Shown here: positions 32,199-39,112 of the stretch, in pieces
Layout: each line of letters starts with the position of its first letter
Position numbering within the stretch: position 1 is the stretch's first letter
NCBI GenBank assembly: GCA_025924315.1
Contig: JAICIO010000047.1
Coordinates: 1-40,168 of the forward strand
DNA length: 40,168 nt
Source of the DNA: Phycisphaerae bacterium
GTDB taxonomy: Bacteria; Planctomycetota; Phycisphaerae; Tepidisphaerales; Tepidisphaeraceae
Direction: 5' to 3'
Made by a program: the position numbers and the translations under genes
Notes under the pieces: model-generated
The model's input: only the letters and a program-made list of their open reading frames with translations
What the model was told of the DNA's origin: nothing
Databases searched by the model: none

Positions 32199-32873
32199 AT
32201 GGCATCTTTCCTCGTCGTGGGTCCGCATCCGGATGATCAGGAACTGGGAATGGGTGGGACCATCGCGCTGCTCGCGCAGCAGGGCCACACCGTTCATTTG
32301 CTCGACGCGACTAACGGTGAGCCCACGCCTCTCGGCACCCCCGAGCTTCGCGCCAAAGAAAGCGCCGCCGCCGCGAAGATCCTCGGCGTCGAGCGCTCGC
32401 TGCTCGGTCTCACGAATCGCCAGGTCGTGCACGACCTCAAAAGCCGCCACCTCATGGCCGCTGCGATTCGAAAGCATCGGCCGAACGTGATTTTCCTGCC
32501 ATATCCGATCGACGCCCACCCCGATCACGTCGCCGTCACGAAAATCGGCGAAGACGCACGCTTCGACGCCAAGCTCACTAAGACCGACATCCCCGGCGAG
32601 CCGTTCTACCCCAAGCGCATCATCTATTATTTCTGCACGCACTTGCGGCTGAATTACAACCCCACGTTCTGCATCGACATCAGCAGCACGATCGACAAAA
32701 AGATGCAGGCGATGGAAGCGTATCAGTCGCAGCTCGTGCAGAACGCCTCCGGCGTCCCCGAAATGGTGAAGACGGGCAACGCGTACTTCGGCGGCCGCAT
32801 CGGCACGAAATACGCGGAGCCTTTCTTTACCCACGAGGTTCTGGGGCTTGGAGGATTGGACCACCTTGTCTGA
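32199..32873 (+). CDS. PIG-L family N-acetylglucosamine deacetylase, BshB1-like
   Basis: 224-aa zinc-dependent deacetylase of the LmbE/PIG-L family. The metal site motif VGPHPDDQELGMGG lies at residues 7-20, the second His is in PIDAHPDHVAV (near 108-116), and GTPELRAKESAAAAKILGV is typical of BshB1-type enzymes, which deacetylate GlcNAc-malate in bacillithiol synthesis. The neighbouring GT4 enzyme does not clearly look like BshA, so the substrate could instead be a GlcNAc-lipid or another conjugate. A TATAAT box 6 nt upstream fixes the ATG. The next gene overlaps its 3' end. Confidence 0.9.
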   Translation: MASFLVVGPHPDDQELGMGGTIALLAQQGHTVHLLDATNGEPTPLGTPELRAKESAAAAKILGVERSLLGLTNRQVVHDLKSRHLMAAAIRKHRPNVIFLPYPIDAHPDHVAVTKIGEDARFDAKLTKTDIPGEPFYPKRIIYYFCTHLRLNYNPTFCIDISSTIDKKMQAMEAYQSQLVQNASGVPEMVKTGNAYFGGRIGTKYAEPFFTHEVLGLGGLDHLV

Positions 32874-33258
32874 CGCGAAAGGCTCCAGCATCGTCCCATA
32901 TGCTTCGCCCGACATAGCGAATTGTCGGACGCCAATTGTCTTGAAACTTCAGCTGGCGAGCTTCGCGCTATTTGTCGCATCGATTTGTTTTTCGATCATC
33001 GGAGTCCACTCGGCTCAAAGAATCGAAGGTTCCGAGATTTTGTACGGAACCGCGCACATAGCTGCGTATGAGTTTCTTTTTTCTGACATCCCGGGTTTCG
33101 TCGGTGCTGTGCTGTTCCTCTTCGTCATCATTGGCGCGTTTGCCATGCGAAATATGAGAACGCCGGTTTGGACCGCGCCTATGCTGATCCTGATGTTCGT
33201 TTCCGCGTTCTTCCTTCTTTGTTATTGGGCGCTCTGGGTCGATAACGCATTTCCCTGA
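32866..33258 (+). CDS. predicted three-helix membrane protein
   Basis: About 130 aa, not recognised. After a polar N-terminus of about 30 residues come membrane helices at LQLASFALFVASICFSIIGV, IPGFVGAVLFLFVIIGAFAM and APMLILMFVSAFFLLCYWAL. The start is uncertain: TTG 32866 has GGAGG 11 nt before it and overlaps the PIG-L stop by 8 nt, and TTG 32848 is also in frame. The overlap implies co-translation with the deacetylase gene. A REPIN-like repeat begins 4 nt after the stop. Confidence 0.65.
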   Translation: MSDAKGSSIVPYASPDIANCRTPIVLKLQLASFALFVASICFSIIGVHSAQRIEGSEILYGTAHIAAYEFLFSDIPGFVGAVLFLFVIIGAFAMRNMRTPVWTAPMLILMFVSAFFLLCYWALWVDNAFP

Positions 33259-33262
33259 TTGG

Positions 33263-33326
33263 GTAGGATGTGCTTCAGCAGACCATCGACGTGATGGTGA
33301 AGATGGTGTGCTGAAGCACACCCTAC
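33263..33326. repeat. REPIN-like repeat, copy 7 (TGTGC class)
   Basis: The right arm GGTGTGCTGAAGCACACCCTAC is a perfect palindrome of the third sequence class; the left arm GTAGGATGTGCTTCAGCAGACC has two mismatches. The CGGTTA extension of the other copies is missing. Confidence 0.88.
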
Positions 33327-33366
33327 GCCAGTCCAGGCGAACGAGCTCGTCTGATCGCGAAGCGCG

Positions 33367-33474
33367 TTACGGAATCCAAAACTCCCGCGTCACCACGATC
33401 ATTGCAACTGCGACAGCGAAGAAGACGACCAGCTCGAACACACCCATCAGGATGTCCAGCATGCGATCGCTCAT
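33367..33474 (-). CDS. predicted 35-aa single-pass membrane protein
   Basis: Small ORF in a 420-nt region that otherwise holds only a repeat. It begins MSDRMLDILMG, and VFELVVFFAVAVAMIVV forms one membrane helix, ending TREFWIP. No family is recognised. The ribosome binding site is weak (GAGCAG). It is oriented against the flanking genes, and a plus-strand frame through the same region looks like noise. Confidence 0.42.
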   Translation of the reverse strand: MSDRMLDILMGVFELVVFFAVAVAMIVVTREFWIP

Positions 33475-33666
33475 AGATCTGCTCGAAAAAGAAGTGTCAG
33501 CGACGCAGTGCCTGTGGAGCAATACAAATGCCCGTGCCTTTGTGGGCCTTTCTGCAAAAACAGCTGGTAACCTGGCGAGATTGAACCGGTCGAACGGCGA
33601 CGAAGTGCGACACCGGCACCGCCACGTGCGATGATTGTCGCACTGTACCCAATCGGTTTGCTGTTG
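33475..33666. other. gap before the YmdB-family gene
   Basis: No supported gene or RNA was found. The region separates the small minus-strand ORF from the plus-strand phosphoesterase gene. Confidence 0.4.
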
Positions 33667-33672
33667 TACCCT
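33667..33672 (+). promoter_or_regulatory. -10 box of the YmdB-family gene
   Basis: TACCCT ends 8 nt before the ATG at 33681; it is weaker than the other boxes but has the same spacing. Confidence 0.35.
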
Positions 33673-33680
33673 ACCCCGGC

Positions 33681-34535
33681 ATGTCACTTCGGATTCTGGT
33701 CCTGGGGGATATTGTCGGCAGGCCCGGCCGACAGATTGTTCACCAGAAGCTCCCACAAATCGTTCGGGAAAAGAAAATCGACTTCGTCATCGCCAACGCC
33801 GAGAACATCGCCGGCGGAAGCGGCATCACGGGCAACTTGTTCAACAAGCTGCGGTCGTACGGCGTCGATGTCGTTACGCTTGGCGATCACATTTACAAGA
33901 AGCTCGACATTGTTCAGACGCTGAATAACTCTGAGCGCATCGTTCGCCCCGCGAATCTTTCGAACAACGCCGCCGGTCGAACCCACACCGTCGTCACGAC
34001 GAACAACGGCGTGCCCGTCTGCGTCTTCTCCATGCTCGGCCGGATCTTCATGAACTTCCCCGCGGATGATCCCTTCGCCGCCGCCGACAAGGTGCTGCAA
34101 CAGGTTCCGCGGAACGTGAAGGTCTGCATCGCCGACATGCACGCGGAGGCGACGAGCGAAAAAGTCGCGATGGGCCATTACCTCGACGGCCGCGTGAGTC
34201 TCATCGTCGGCACGCACACGCACATTCCGACCGCCGACGCGCGGATCCTCCCCGGCGGGAGCGCGTACATCACGGACCTCGGCTTGTGCGGCCCGTACGA
34301 CAGTGTGCTCGGAAGAAGAAAAGACCGCGTGGTGCGCTACATGACCACGAACATGCCGCAAGCCTTCGACGTCGCCACGGGCGACGTGCGCCTCAGCGGC
34401 GTCGTCGCCGAAATCGACGACACCACCGGCCGTGCGATTTCCATCGAGCGCGTCGAAGCCGCCGGCGAACTCAGCGGCGACGCCTACGACGCCGACGATC
34501 GCGCCAACAGCAACTACCACGCGTCTGGGGAGTGA
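33681..34535 (+). CDS. YmdB-family metallophosphoesterase
   Basis: 284-aa cytoplasmic metallophosphoesterase of the YmdB family; its Bacillus member acts on 2',3'-cyclic nucleotides and affects biofilm and RNA turnover. Metal-ligand motifs are visible: LGDIVGRPGR (residues 8-17), IANAENIAGG, TLGDHIYKK, ADMHAEATSEK and VGTHTHIPTADARILPGG. Family members usually have GNH in the third motif; here it is GDH, an Asn-to-Asp change at a metal-binding position. About 20 extra residues follow the core (AGELSGDAYDADDR). It is followed after 21 nt by a REPIN-like repeat and is probably monocistronic. Confidence 0.93.
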   Translation: MSLRILVLGDIVGRPGRQIVHQKLPQIVREKKIDFVIANAENIAGGSGITGNLFNKLRSYGVDVVTLGDHIYKKLDIVQTLNNSERIVRPANLSNNAAGRTHTVVTTNNGVPVCVFSMLGRIFMNFPADDPFAAADKVLQQVPRNVKVCIADMHAEATSEKVAMGHYLDGRVSLIVGTHTHIPTADARILPGGSAYITDLGLCGPYDSVLGRRKDRVVRYMTTNMPQAFDVATGDVRLSGVVAEIDDTTGRAISIERVEAAGELSGDAYDADDRANSNYHASGE

Positions 34536-34556
34536 AGCATTCGCGCTGGCTTTGTT

Positions 34557-34633
34557 GTAGGGTCCGCTTGAGCGGACCGGTTATTCGCCTTTTCGCACGT
34601 GAAAAATAACCGGTCCGCTGAAGCGGACCCTAC
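34557..34633. repeat. REPIN-like repeat, copy 8 (TCCGC class)
   Basis: GTAGGGTCCGCTTGAGCGGACC (loop TTGA) to a perfect inverted arm ending GCGGACCCTAC. The spacer GGTTATTCGCCTTTTCG is shared with copy 10. It lies between the convergent YmdB-type gene and the minus-strand membrane-protein gene. Confidence 0.92.
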
Positions 34634-34638
34634 AAGGC

Positions 34639-35355
34639 TCAAAAATAAAAATCCTTGTCCTGCGTTCCGAGCGCCATCCCTGCGGGCGCGGCCGCGGTCA
34701 CGAAAAAGAAGAATGAAAGCCCACAAAACCTTCCTCCGAAGATCAGCGTGAGGAAGCCCAGCGCGCAAAGCACCATCGAGATGATGAGAAGCGTGCGCTT
34801 TCGAACGGGTGGCATTTCCGGCTCGCCCATGCTGCTAGACGCGTACCAAAGCTCAGGCTTTTCGACTGCGGAGTGCGCGTGGCTCGCGGCGATCGCCGCG
34901 CGGAGCTCAGCGGCGATCGATTCGTTCACATTTCGCCACGGCGTCAGATAGATCTCGGCGGCTTGTCGATGATGCGCGCGCACCCAGAGCTTTCCGTTTG
35001 TGATGACGCGAACCTCTGTGATATCTCGCCGTGGCCATGAGCGATTGCTCTTCGGATTCATTCCGCGAACGCTTAGCAATTTGAGTGAGCCATCGTCGAT
35101 TTCGAAAAGCAGGTGCCGCCGCAGACGATGCGCGAAATGCACAACGACGATCGCGAGGATGATCCCGTATTCAATCGCTCCGCCGAGGATGGCTGGTTCG
35201 CCGACGCTCATGATCGACGCCATGAGCACAAATGAGCCGAGAATCACAATCCAGATGACATGCTTGCGGAGATATCGGATCGATGGAATCGGCGGAATGT
35301 CGATTCGCGTGACGCCGGCCGTCGTTTGCACCGTCACGCCTGCGCGACGAAGCAC
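34639..35355 (-). CDS. membrane protein with PH-like domain (second gene of pair)
   Basis: About 238 aa from GTG 35355, 14 nt after the stop of the upstream gene. A short N-terminal beta strand (GVTVQTTAGVTRIDIPP) is followed by two membrane helices (IWIVILGSFVLMASIMSV and AIEYGIILAIVVVHFA). Next comes a soluble, beta-rich region (LLFEIDDGSLKLLSV, ITEVRVITNGKLWVRA), and then two more helices near the C-terminus (LLIISMVLCALGFLTLIF and GLSFFFFVTAAAPAGM). The soluble part looks like a bacterial PH-like domain, by inference only. The open frame further upstream overlaps the previous gene in another frame and is not used. Confidence 0.72.
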   Translation of the reverse strand: MLRRAGVTVQTTAGVTRIDIPPIPSIRYLRKHVIWIVILGSFVLMASIMSVGEPAILGGAIEYGIILAIVVVHFAHRLRRHLLFEIDDGSLKLLSVRGMNPKSNRSWPRRDITEVRVITNGKLWVRAHHRQAAEIYLTPWRNVNESIAAELRAAIAASHAHSAVEKPELWYASSSMGEPEMPPVRKRTLLIISMVLCALGFLTLIFGGRFCGLSFFFFVTAAAPAGMALGTQDKDFYF

Positions 35356-35369
35356 ATTATCCGGCGACG

Positions 35370-35933
35370 CTACTTGCTCGGAGTTTCCGGTTGCTGATTG
35401 TTCCACCCCAGCGCTCCGCGAAGTGCGACTTCGACACCATTTTCCGCCAGTTCGAGATGCGACAGCAGCGAAACAATCTCGCCGCCTCTCACTCTCACGA
35501 CGATTTGAAAACAGCGATCGCTCTTTTCTCTCGGCACCCGCGCGAGCCACAGCGCCTTGAGCTCTTCAATTCGCCACATTTCGTTCCGCTCGCCGAGCAT
35601 TCCTTCGCTGCGGATCTGCAATCCCGCGGGCGAGGCGAACAGCACATATCGCCGCGAGGCTTCGTCGATCGCATTGACCCACGCAAAAGCGCACAGTGCC
35701 GCGACGAACACGCTGATCATCGACAACCCGAGCGGCGTGAGTGGCGTACTCGGATCGAGCGACGCCAGCGCCCACACCGCGAATCCGCATAAAATCGTCA
35801 GCGTCGTCGCGAAAACCCCACCCGCGCGCCGCAGCCCGATCATCGGCCGCGTGAGTGTCACGCCCCTTGCGCCGACTTCAACCGTCGCATGCGACGCAGC
35901 GTGTGCGGCTATGTACGCGATCGGTTGGGACAT
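35370..35933 (-). CDS. membrane protein with PH-like domain (first gene of pair)
   Basis: 187-aa protein with the same plan as the next gene: an N-terminal beta strand (ATVEVGARGVTLTRP), two membrane helices (VFATTLTILCGFAVWALASL and LGLSMISVFVAALCAFAWV), then a soluble segment with alternating strands (YVLFASPAGLQIRSE, IEELKALWLARV, CFQIVVRVRGGEIVSLLSH). The family is unknown. It is the first gene of a two-gene operon with the protein encoded at 34639-35355. An inverted repeat of TTATTGATT units lies just upstream, where the promoter should be. Confidence 0.72.
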   Translation of the reverse strand: MSQPIAYIAAHAASHATVEVGARGVTLTRPMIGLRRAGGVFATTLTILCGFAVWALASLDPSTPLTPLGLSMISVFVAALCAFAWVNAIDEASRRYVLFASPAGLQIRSEGMLGERNEMWRIEELKALWLARVPREKSDRCFQIVVRVRGGEIVSLLSHLELAENGVEVALRGALGWNNQQPETPSK

Positions 35934-35946
35934 GGGCTGTAGTGAT

Positions 35947-36001
35947 TTATTGATTATTGATTAACAGGATGCGCGGATGCTGGTTAATCAATAATCAATA
36001 A
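35947..36001. repeat. AT-rich inverted repeat
   Basis: TTATTGATTATTGATTAAC (35947-35965) is perfectly repeated in inverse at 35983-36001 around a GC-rich 17-nt loop. It is very AT-rich for this genome and sits between two minus-strand genes, 22 nt before the end of the CsrA-deaminase gene, with no T-run typical of a terminator. Confidence 0.88.
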
Positions 36002-36023
36002 CCGTTTCTCGATCAGCACCTGT

Positions 36024-36710
36024 TCACTCGACGCCGATATCCTCGTTCCACAGCGCCGGATTGTCGCGGATGAACTTCGTCATCATCTCGATGCATTCCG
36101 GATCGTGCTGATCGACGACTTCGATGCCGTTGGCGCGCATGAAGTCCGGCGATTTTCCCCATTTGCCTTCGCCGCCGGGGAAGGTGACGGATTCGCCGAC
36201 GATCACCTTGGGCACGCCGAACTGCACCGCAGCGCCGGTGCATAGGTAACACGGCATGAGCGTCGAATAGAGGACAGTGTCGGCGTAAGTTTTCTGCCGA
36301 CCCGCGTTGGTCAGGCAATCGATCTCGGCGTGCGCCATCGGATCACCGTGCTGCACGCGCCGATTGTGCCCGCGGCCGATGATCTGGCCGTTGCGCACCA
36401 GCACGGAACCGATCGGCAATCCGCCTTCGGATAATCCTTTCTTCGCTTCCTCGATCGCAGCGCGCAGAAATGGATCCATTTCGGTTGTTCCTTTCGATTG
36501 GCCGGCGGGCGCGAGATCGGCCGGGCGTAACTGCGACGCCAACTGATTCTCAAGAACGATCTCGTCGTAAACTTCCTTGCGATGGATCGCTACCGACGGC
36601 GGGGCGATGAATCCAAGCCGCACTTTGTCCCCGCGGACATCGACGACTTTCATCTCCACATCCGATCCGATCATGACGGACTGCGTCCGGCTCCGAGTCA
36701 GCACCAGCAT
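36024..36710 (-). CDS. CsrA-cytosine-deaminase-like fusion
   Basis: One uninterrupted 228-aa frame joins two unrelated proteins. Residues 1-60 are a CsrA carbon storage regulator: MLVLTRSRTQSVMIG, VRLGFIAPPSVAIHRKEVYD, an RNA-binding repressor of translation. A linker follows (NQLASQLRPADLAPAGQSKG), then a nucleoside/cytosine deaminase domain from about residue 78. Its zinc motifs are HAEIDCL and PCYLCTGA; PIGSVLVRNGQIIGRGHNRR and the long C-terminus resemble yeast-type cytosine deaminases. AAGGAG before ATG 36710 fixes the start. The internal ATG 36479 has its own AAAGGA, so the deaminase may also be made alone. An in-frame start at 36785 is less likely. Confidence 0.88.
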   Translation of the reverse strand: MLVLTRSRTQSVMIGSDVEMKVVDVRGDKVRLGFIAPPSVAIHRKEVYDEIVLENQLASQLRPADLAPAGQSKGTTEMDPFLRAAIEEAKKGLSEGGLPIGSVLVRNGQIIGRGHNRRVQHGDPMAHAEIDCLTNAGRQKTYADTVLYSTLMPCYLCTGAAVQFGVPKVIVGESVTFPGGEGKWGKSPDFMRANGIEVVDQHDPECIEMMTKFIRDNPALWNEDIGVE

Positions 36711-36754
36711 GGCGGCTCCTTCCTGGGATAAGGTGCCAGCATATGTCACCTCTC

Positions 36755-36770
36755 GTGGGCTCCATCCCAC
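36755..36770 (-). promoter_or_regulatory. GGA-loop hairpin upstream of the CsrA fusion
   Basis: On the coding strand GTGGG-ATGGAG-CCCAC forms a small hairpin with GGA in the loop, the form of a CsrA binding site, about 45 nt before the CsrA ATG; a second GGA-rich stretch is the ribosome binding site itself. Autoregulation is possible only if the transcript starts upstream of it. Confidence 0.3.
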
Positions 36771-36807
36771 GCACTCGAGGCGCATGAAAGTATAACCGCG
36801 AAGAGTT

Positions 36808-36881
36808 GATCCGCAGATTACGCAGATTTTCGCAGATTGAATTCACCTTTAATCTGCGCGAATCTGCGAAATCTGCGGATC
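36808..36881. repeat. inverted repeat of CGCAGATT units
   Basis: The arm at 36808-36838 (GATCCGCAGATTACGCAGAT and onward) is matched in inverse at 36851-36881 with few mismatches and a 12-nt loop. Each arm contains three AATCTGCG-type units. It separates two divergent genes. Confidence 0.9.
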
Positions 36882-36906
36882 TTTATCTTTTGACCGCGCA
36901 ACGACC

Positions 36907-36912
36907 GATAAT
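36907..36912 (+). promoter_or_regulatory. -10 box of the FkbM methyltransferase gene
   Basis: GATAAT ends 7 nt before the ATG at 36920, consistent with a leaderless transcript. Confidence 0.45.
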
Positions 36913-36919
36913 CTGAAGA

Positions 36920-37702
36920 ATGAGCGCGCCCGCGGACGTTCCGATTACGCTGGTGGACATTGGTTCCAGCGGCGGAATTGCGCCGCAGTGGGAATCGGTG
37001 CGGAATCTCACCGTCGTCGAATTCGAGCCCGACGAACGCGCGCCGCTGCGACCGTTGCGATCCGATATCAAGCGCGTCGTGTTACGCACGCCGCTGTGGG
37101 AGCGCGCGGGCGTTTTGGACTTTCATCTGACGGCCAAGCAGCAGGCGTCGTCGCTCTTTCTCCCGAATCAGGAAATCTTCGATCGCTATCCGTCGCCCGA
37201 GCGCGTCGCGACGCAGCGCACGATGCAGATCAAGGTCGATACGCTCGCCAATCAGCTCAATGACGCGGGCATCGATCGTGTCGACTTCATCAAGCTCGAC
37301 GCGCAAGGCGCCGAGCTCAACATTCTGCGCGGATCGGAAGATCTGCTGCTGCGGTCGGTCGTCGGCCTCGAGATCGAAGTCGAATTCCTGCCGCTCTATC
37401 ACGGCCAGCCCCTTTTCGGCGATGTGGATGAATACGTCCGCTCGCTCGGCTATGAGCTCTTCGAGCTCCGCCCGACGCAATGGAAATACGCCGAAGGCGC
37501 TGGCATGAAATCGCGAGGGCAACTCGCCTTCGCCGATGCACTCTACTTCCGCACATTTGATTCGATGGATTGGAATGACGCCGACGCCGCGCGAAAGCTT
37601 CTCGCCTTCATCCGCATCGCCGAACTTCACGAGCGCGCCGACTTCGCCGCGCATCTTATCGCACAGGGTAAGCGAGCCGGCCTCATTCGGCAGGCGGCAT
37701 AA
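36920..37702 (+). CDS. FkbM-family methyltransferase
   Basis: 260-aa SAM-dependent O-methyltransferase-like protein. LVDIGSSGGIAPQW (about residues 10-23) is the SAM-binding loop. VVEFEPDERAPLRP follows the second strand, and VDFIKLDAQGAELNILRGSEDLL (about 119-141) is the FkbM signature. VVGLEIEVEFLPLYHGQPLF also fits the family, whose members methylate sugars or natural products. The acceptor is unknown. Its last 20 nt overlap the convergent membrane-protein gene. The glycosyltransferase at 31 kb is not close enough to imply one pathway. Confidence 0.88.
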   Translation: MSAPADVPITLVDIGSSGGIAPQWESVRNLTVVEFEPDERAPLRPLRSDIKRVVLRTPLWERAGVLDFHLTAKQQASSLFLPNQEIFDRYPSPERVATQRTMQIKVDTLANQLNDAGIDRVDFIKLDAQGAELNILRGSEDLLLRSVVGLEIEVEFLPLYHGQPLFGDVDEYVRSLGYELFELRPTQWKYAEGAGMKSRGQLAFADALYFRTFDSMDWNDADAARKLLAFIRIAELHERADFAAHLIAQGKRAGLIRQAA

Positions 37703-38312
37703 CGGCGGTTGCCAGCTGGCACCGGCCGCTCTTCTCATCAACAACCAAACCAAGATGCTTTGCGATCATTGAGCGCAAGAGGAGAGCGTCTCTTCGCTTG
37801 GCTAACGTTACATTCCAGGGGAAGCTCTTCCGAAATCTGATTTCCAGTGCGTACCAGCTTACGCGCATGCGCTCCATGTCTTCTGCAGCTCCGTTTAGCC
37901 GCGGTCGCCCCTTTGAATTTGTAACTTGAAGCTTGTTCGCATGAACGCTCAATCGCCAATCAGCGGCCGAAAAAAAGCCGAGACAAGCGAGGCCGACCGT
38001 GAAAGGAATGATCACTGTCATCTTCCCAACCGGGGCGAGGAAGCGCTGGGCGATTTCATGCCTGCTTGCATGGAGTAGTGCATCAATGACTTGTCCCGGC
38101 GGCGCGCCTTCGTACCAATCGCTCGCAACAACTGCCACAATTGCTCCGGCGATGAACAAAAACCACAACGCCGCTCCCGTGATGAAGCCCATCAGCAGCC
38201 AGTAGGAAAGCGGCCGCTTCTTCCGGTACGCAACGAATCCATCATGCACTTCAGTGATCACGAGGCCCGGCTTTGCTTCCGTGCTGTAATTCAGAGTGTC
38301 GCGCGCTCGCAT
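37683..38312 (-). CDS. membrane protein with PH-like domain, rsmG operon
   Basis: 209-aa protein with the same general plan as the pair at 34.6-35.9 kb: N-terminal strand (LVITEVHDGFVAYRKKRP), membrane helices (LLMGFITGAALWFLFIAGAI and MTVIIPFTVGLACLGFF), then a soluble beta-rich part (LSVHANKLQVTNSKGRP, RMRVSWYALEIRF) ending in MIAKHLGLVVDE. The family is not recognised. It begins 9 nt after the rsmG stop, so it is probably the second gene of that operon. Confidence 0.7.
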   Translation of the reverse strand: MRARDTLNYSTEAKPGLVITEVHDGFVAYRKKRPLSYWLLMGFITGAALWFLFIAGAIVAVVASDWYEGAPPGQVIDALLHASRHEIAQRFLAPVGKMTVIIPFTVGLACLGFFSAADWRLSVHANKLQVTNSKGRPRLNGAAEDMERMRVSWYALEIRFRKSFPWNVTLAKRRDALLLRSMIAKHLGLVVDEKSGRCQLATAVMPPAE

Positions 38313-38321
38313 GGGTAACTC

Positions 38322-39029
38322 TCAGGTTAAGGGCTTCCCTTTCGCCACGCTCGCCGCGCGCGGGAAGCCTTTCCGGGTGAAGCTGGTTTTGCGGATCTCG
38401 ACGATCACGTGATGTTCGGCGCCGGGAAGTTCAACCGGGTGAACGGTGGGCGGCATTCCGCCGAGGATCAGGATCGCTTTTTTGGCGACGGGCAGTTCTT
38501 CGGTGATCTTCGCGCCTTTCATGGCGAGGACTTTTCCGCCCTTTTTCGCGAGCGGAAGGCACCATTCGGCGAGCCAGACCAACTCGCCGACGGCGCGGGC
38601 GGTCACGATGTCGAAGGACTCTCGCAGTGAATTGATACCGGCGTCTTCGGCGCGCTGGGCGACGACGTTGAGATTGAGCAGCGGCAGCGCGTCGGCGACG
38701 CGGCGCAGGAACTCCGCCTTTTTCTTGGTCGCTTCAATCAGCGTGACGTGAATATCCGCCCGCGCGATCGCCAGCGGAATCCCCGGCACGCCGCCGCCGG
38801 TGCCGACGTCCGCGAGGCGGATCTTTTCCTTTGGCAGGAAGGGCAGCAGCGTGAGCGCGTCGCCGATGTGCCCAACCTCCCCGGCCTCACGCGTGACGAT
38901 GCGCGTGAGGTTCATCGTCTGATTCGCCTCGATCAGCAGATCGAGATATTTCGACAGCAACCCATGCTGCGGCGGCGAGAGCGTGACGCCGGCGCGTTTC
39001 GCCAGATCATTCCATAATTGAACTTCCAT
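38322..39029 (-). CDS. rsmG: 16S rRNA (guanine527-N7)-methyltransferase
   Basis: RsmG (GidB) methylates N7 of G527 in 16S rRNA; its loss gives low-level streptomycin resistance in other bacteria. The 235-aa product has the N-terminal helical part (HGLLSKYLDLLIEANQTMNLTRI), the SAM loop LADVGTGGGVPGIPLAIA (about residues 71-88), VTLIEATKKKAEFLRRVA and VTARAVGELVWLAEWCLPLAKKGG, all family hallmarks. The C-terminus is extended by about 15 basic residues. It heads an operon with a membrane-protein gene; it is not next to mnmG or parAB as in many bacteria. Confidence 0.94.
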   Translation of the reverse strand: MEVQLWNDLAKRAGVTLSPPQHGLLSKYLDLLIEANQTMNLTRIVTREAGEVGHIGDALTLLPFLPKEKIRLADVGTGGGVPGIPLAIARADIHVTLIEATKKKAEFLRRVADALPLLNLNVVAQRAEDAGINSLRESFDIVTARAVGELVWLAEWCLPLAKKGGKVLAMKGAKITEELPVAKKAILILGGMPPTVHPVELPGAEHHVIVEIRKTSFTRKGFPRAASVAKGKPLT

Positions 39030-39050
39030 CGGCTTTGATGATAACGGCGG

Positions 39051-39108
39051 GTAGGGTGTGCTTCAGCACGCCGCGGCTTGAAAATCGGTGTGCTGAAGCA
39101 CACCCTAC
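39051..39108. repeat. REPIN-like repeat, copy 9 (TGTGC class)
   Basis: GTAGGGTGTGCTTCAGCACGCC (one G-T wobble) to the perfect arm GGTGTGCTGAAGCACACCCTAC, with a short spacer. It is the only copy between two divergent genes, ending 4 nt before the PhyH ATG, so it may supply or disturb their promoters. Confidence 0.9.
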
Positions 39109-39112
39109 ACGA

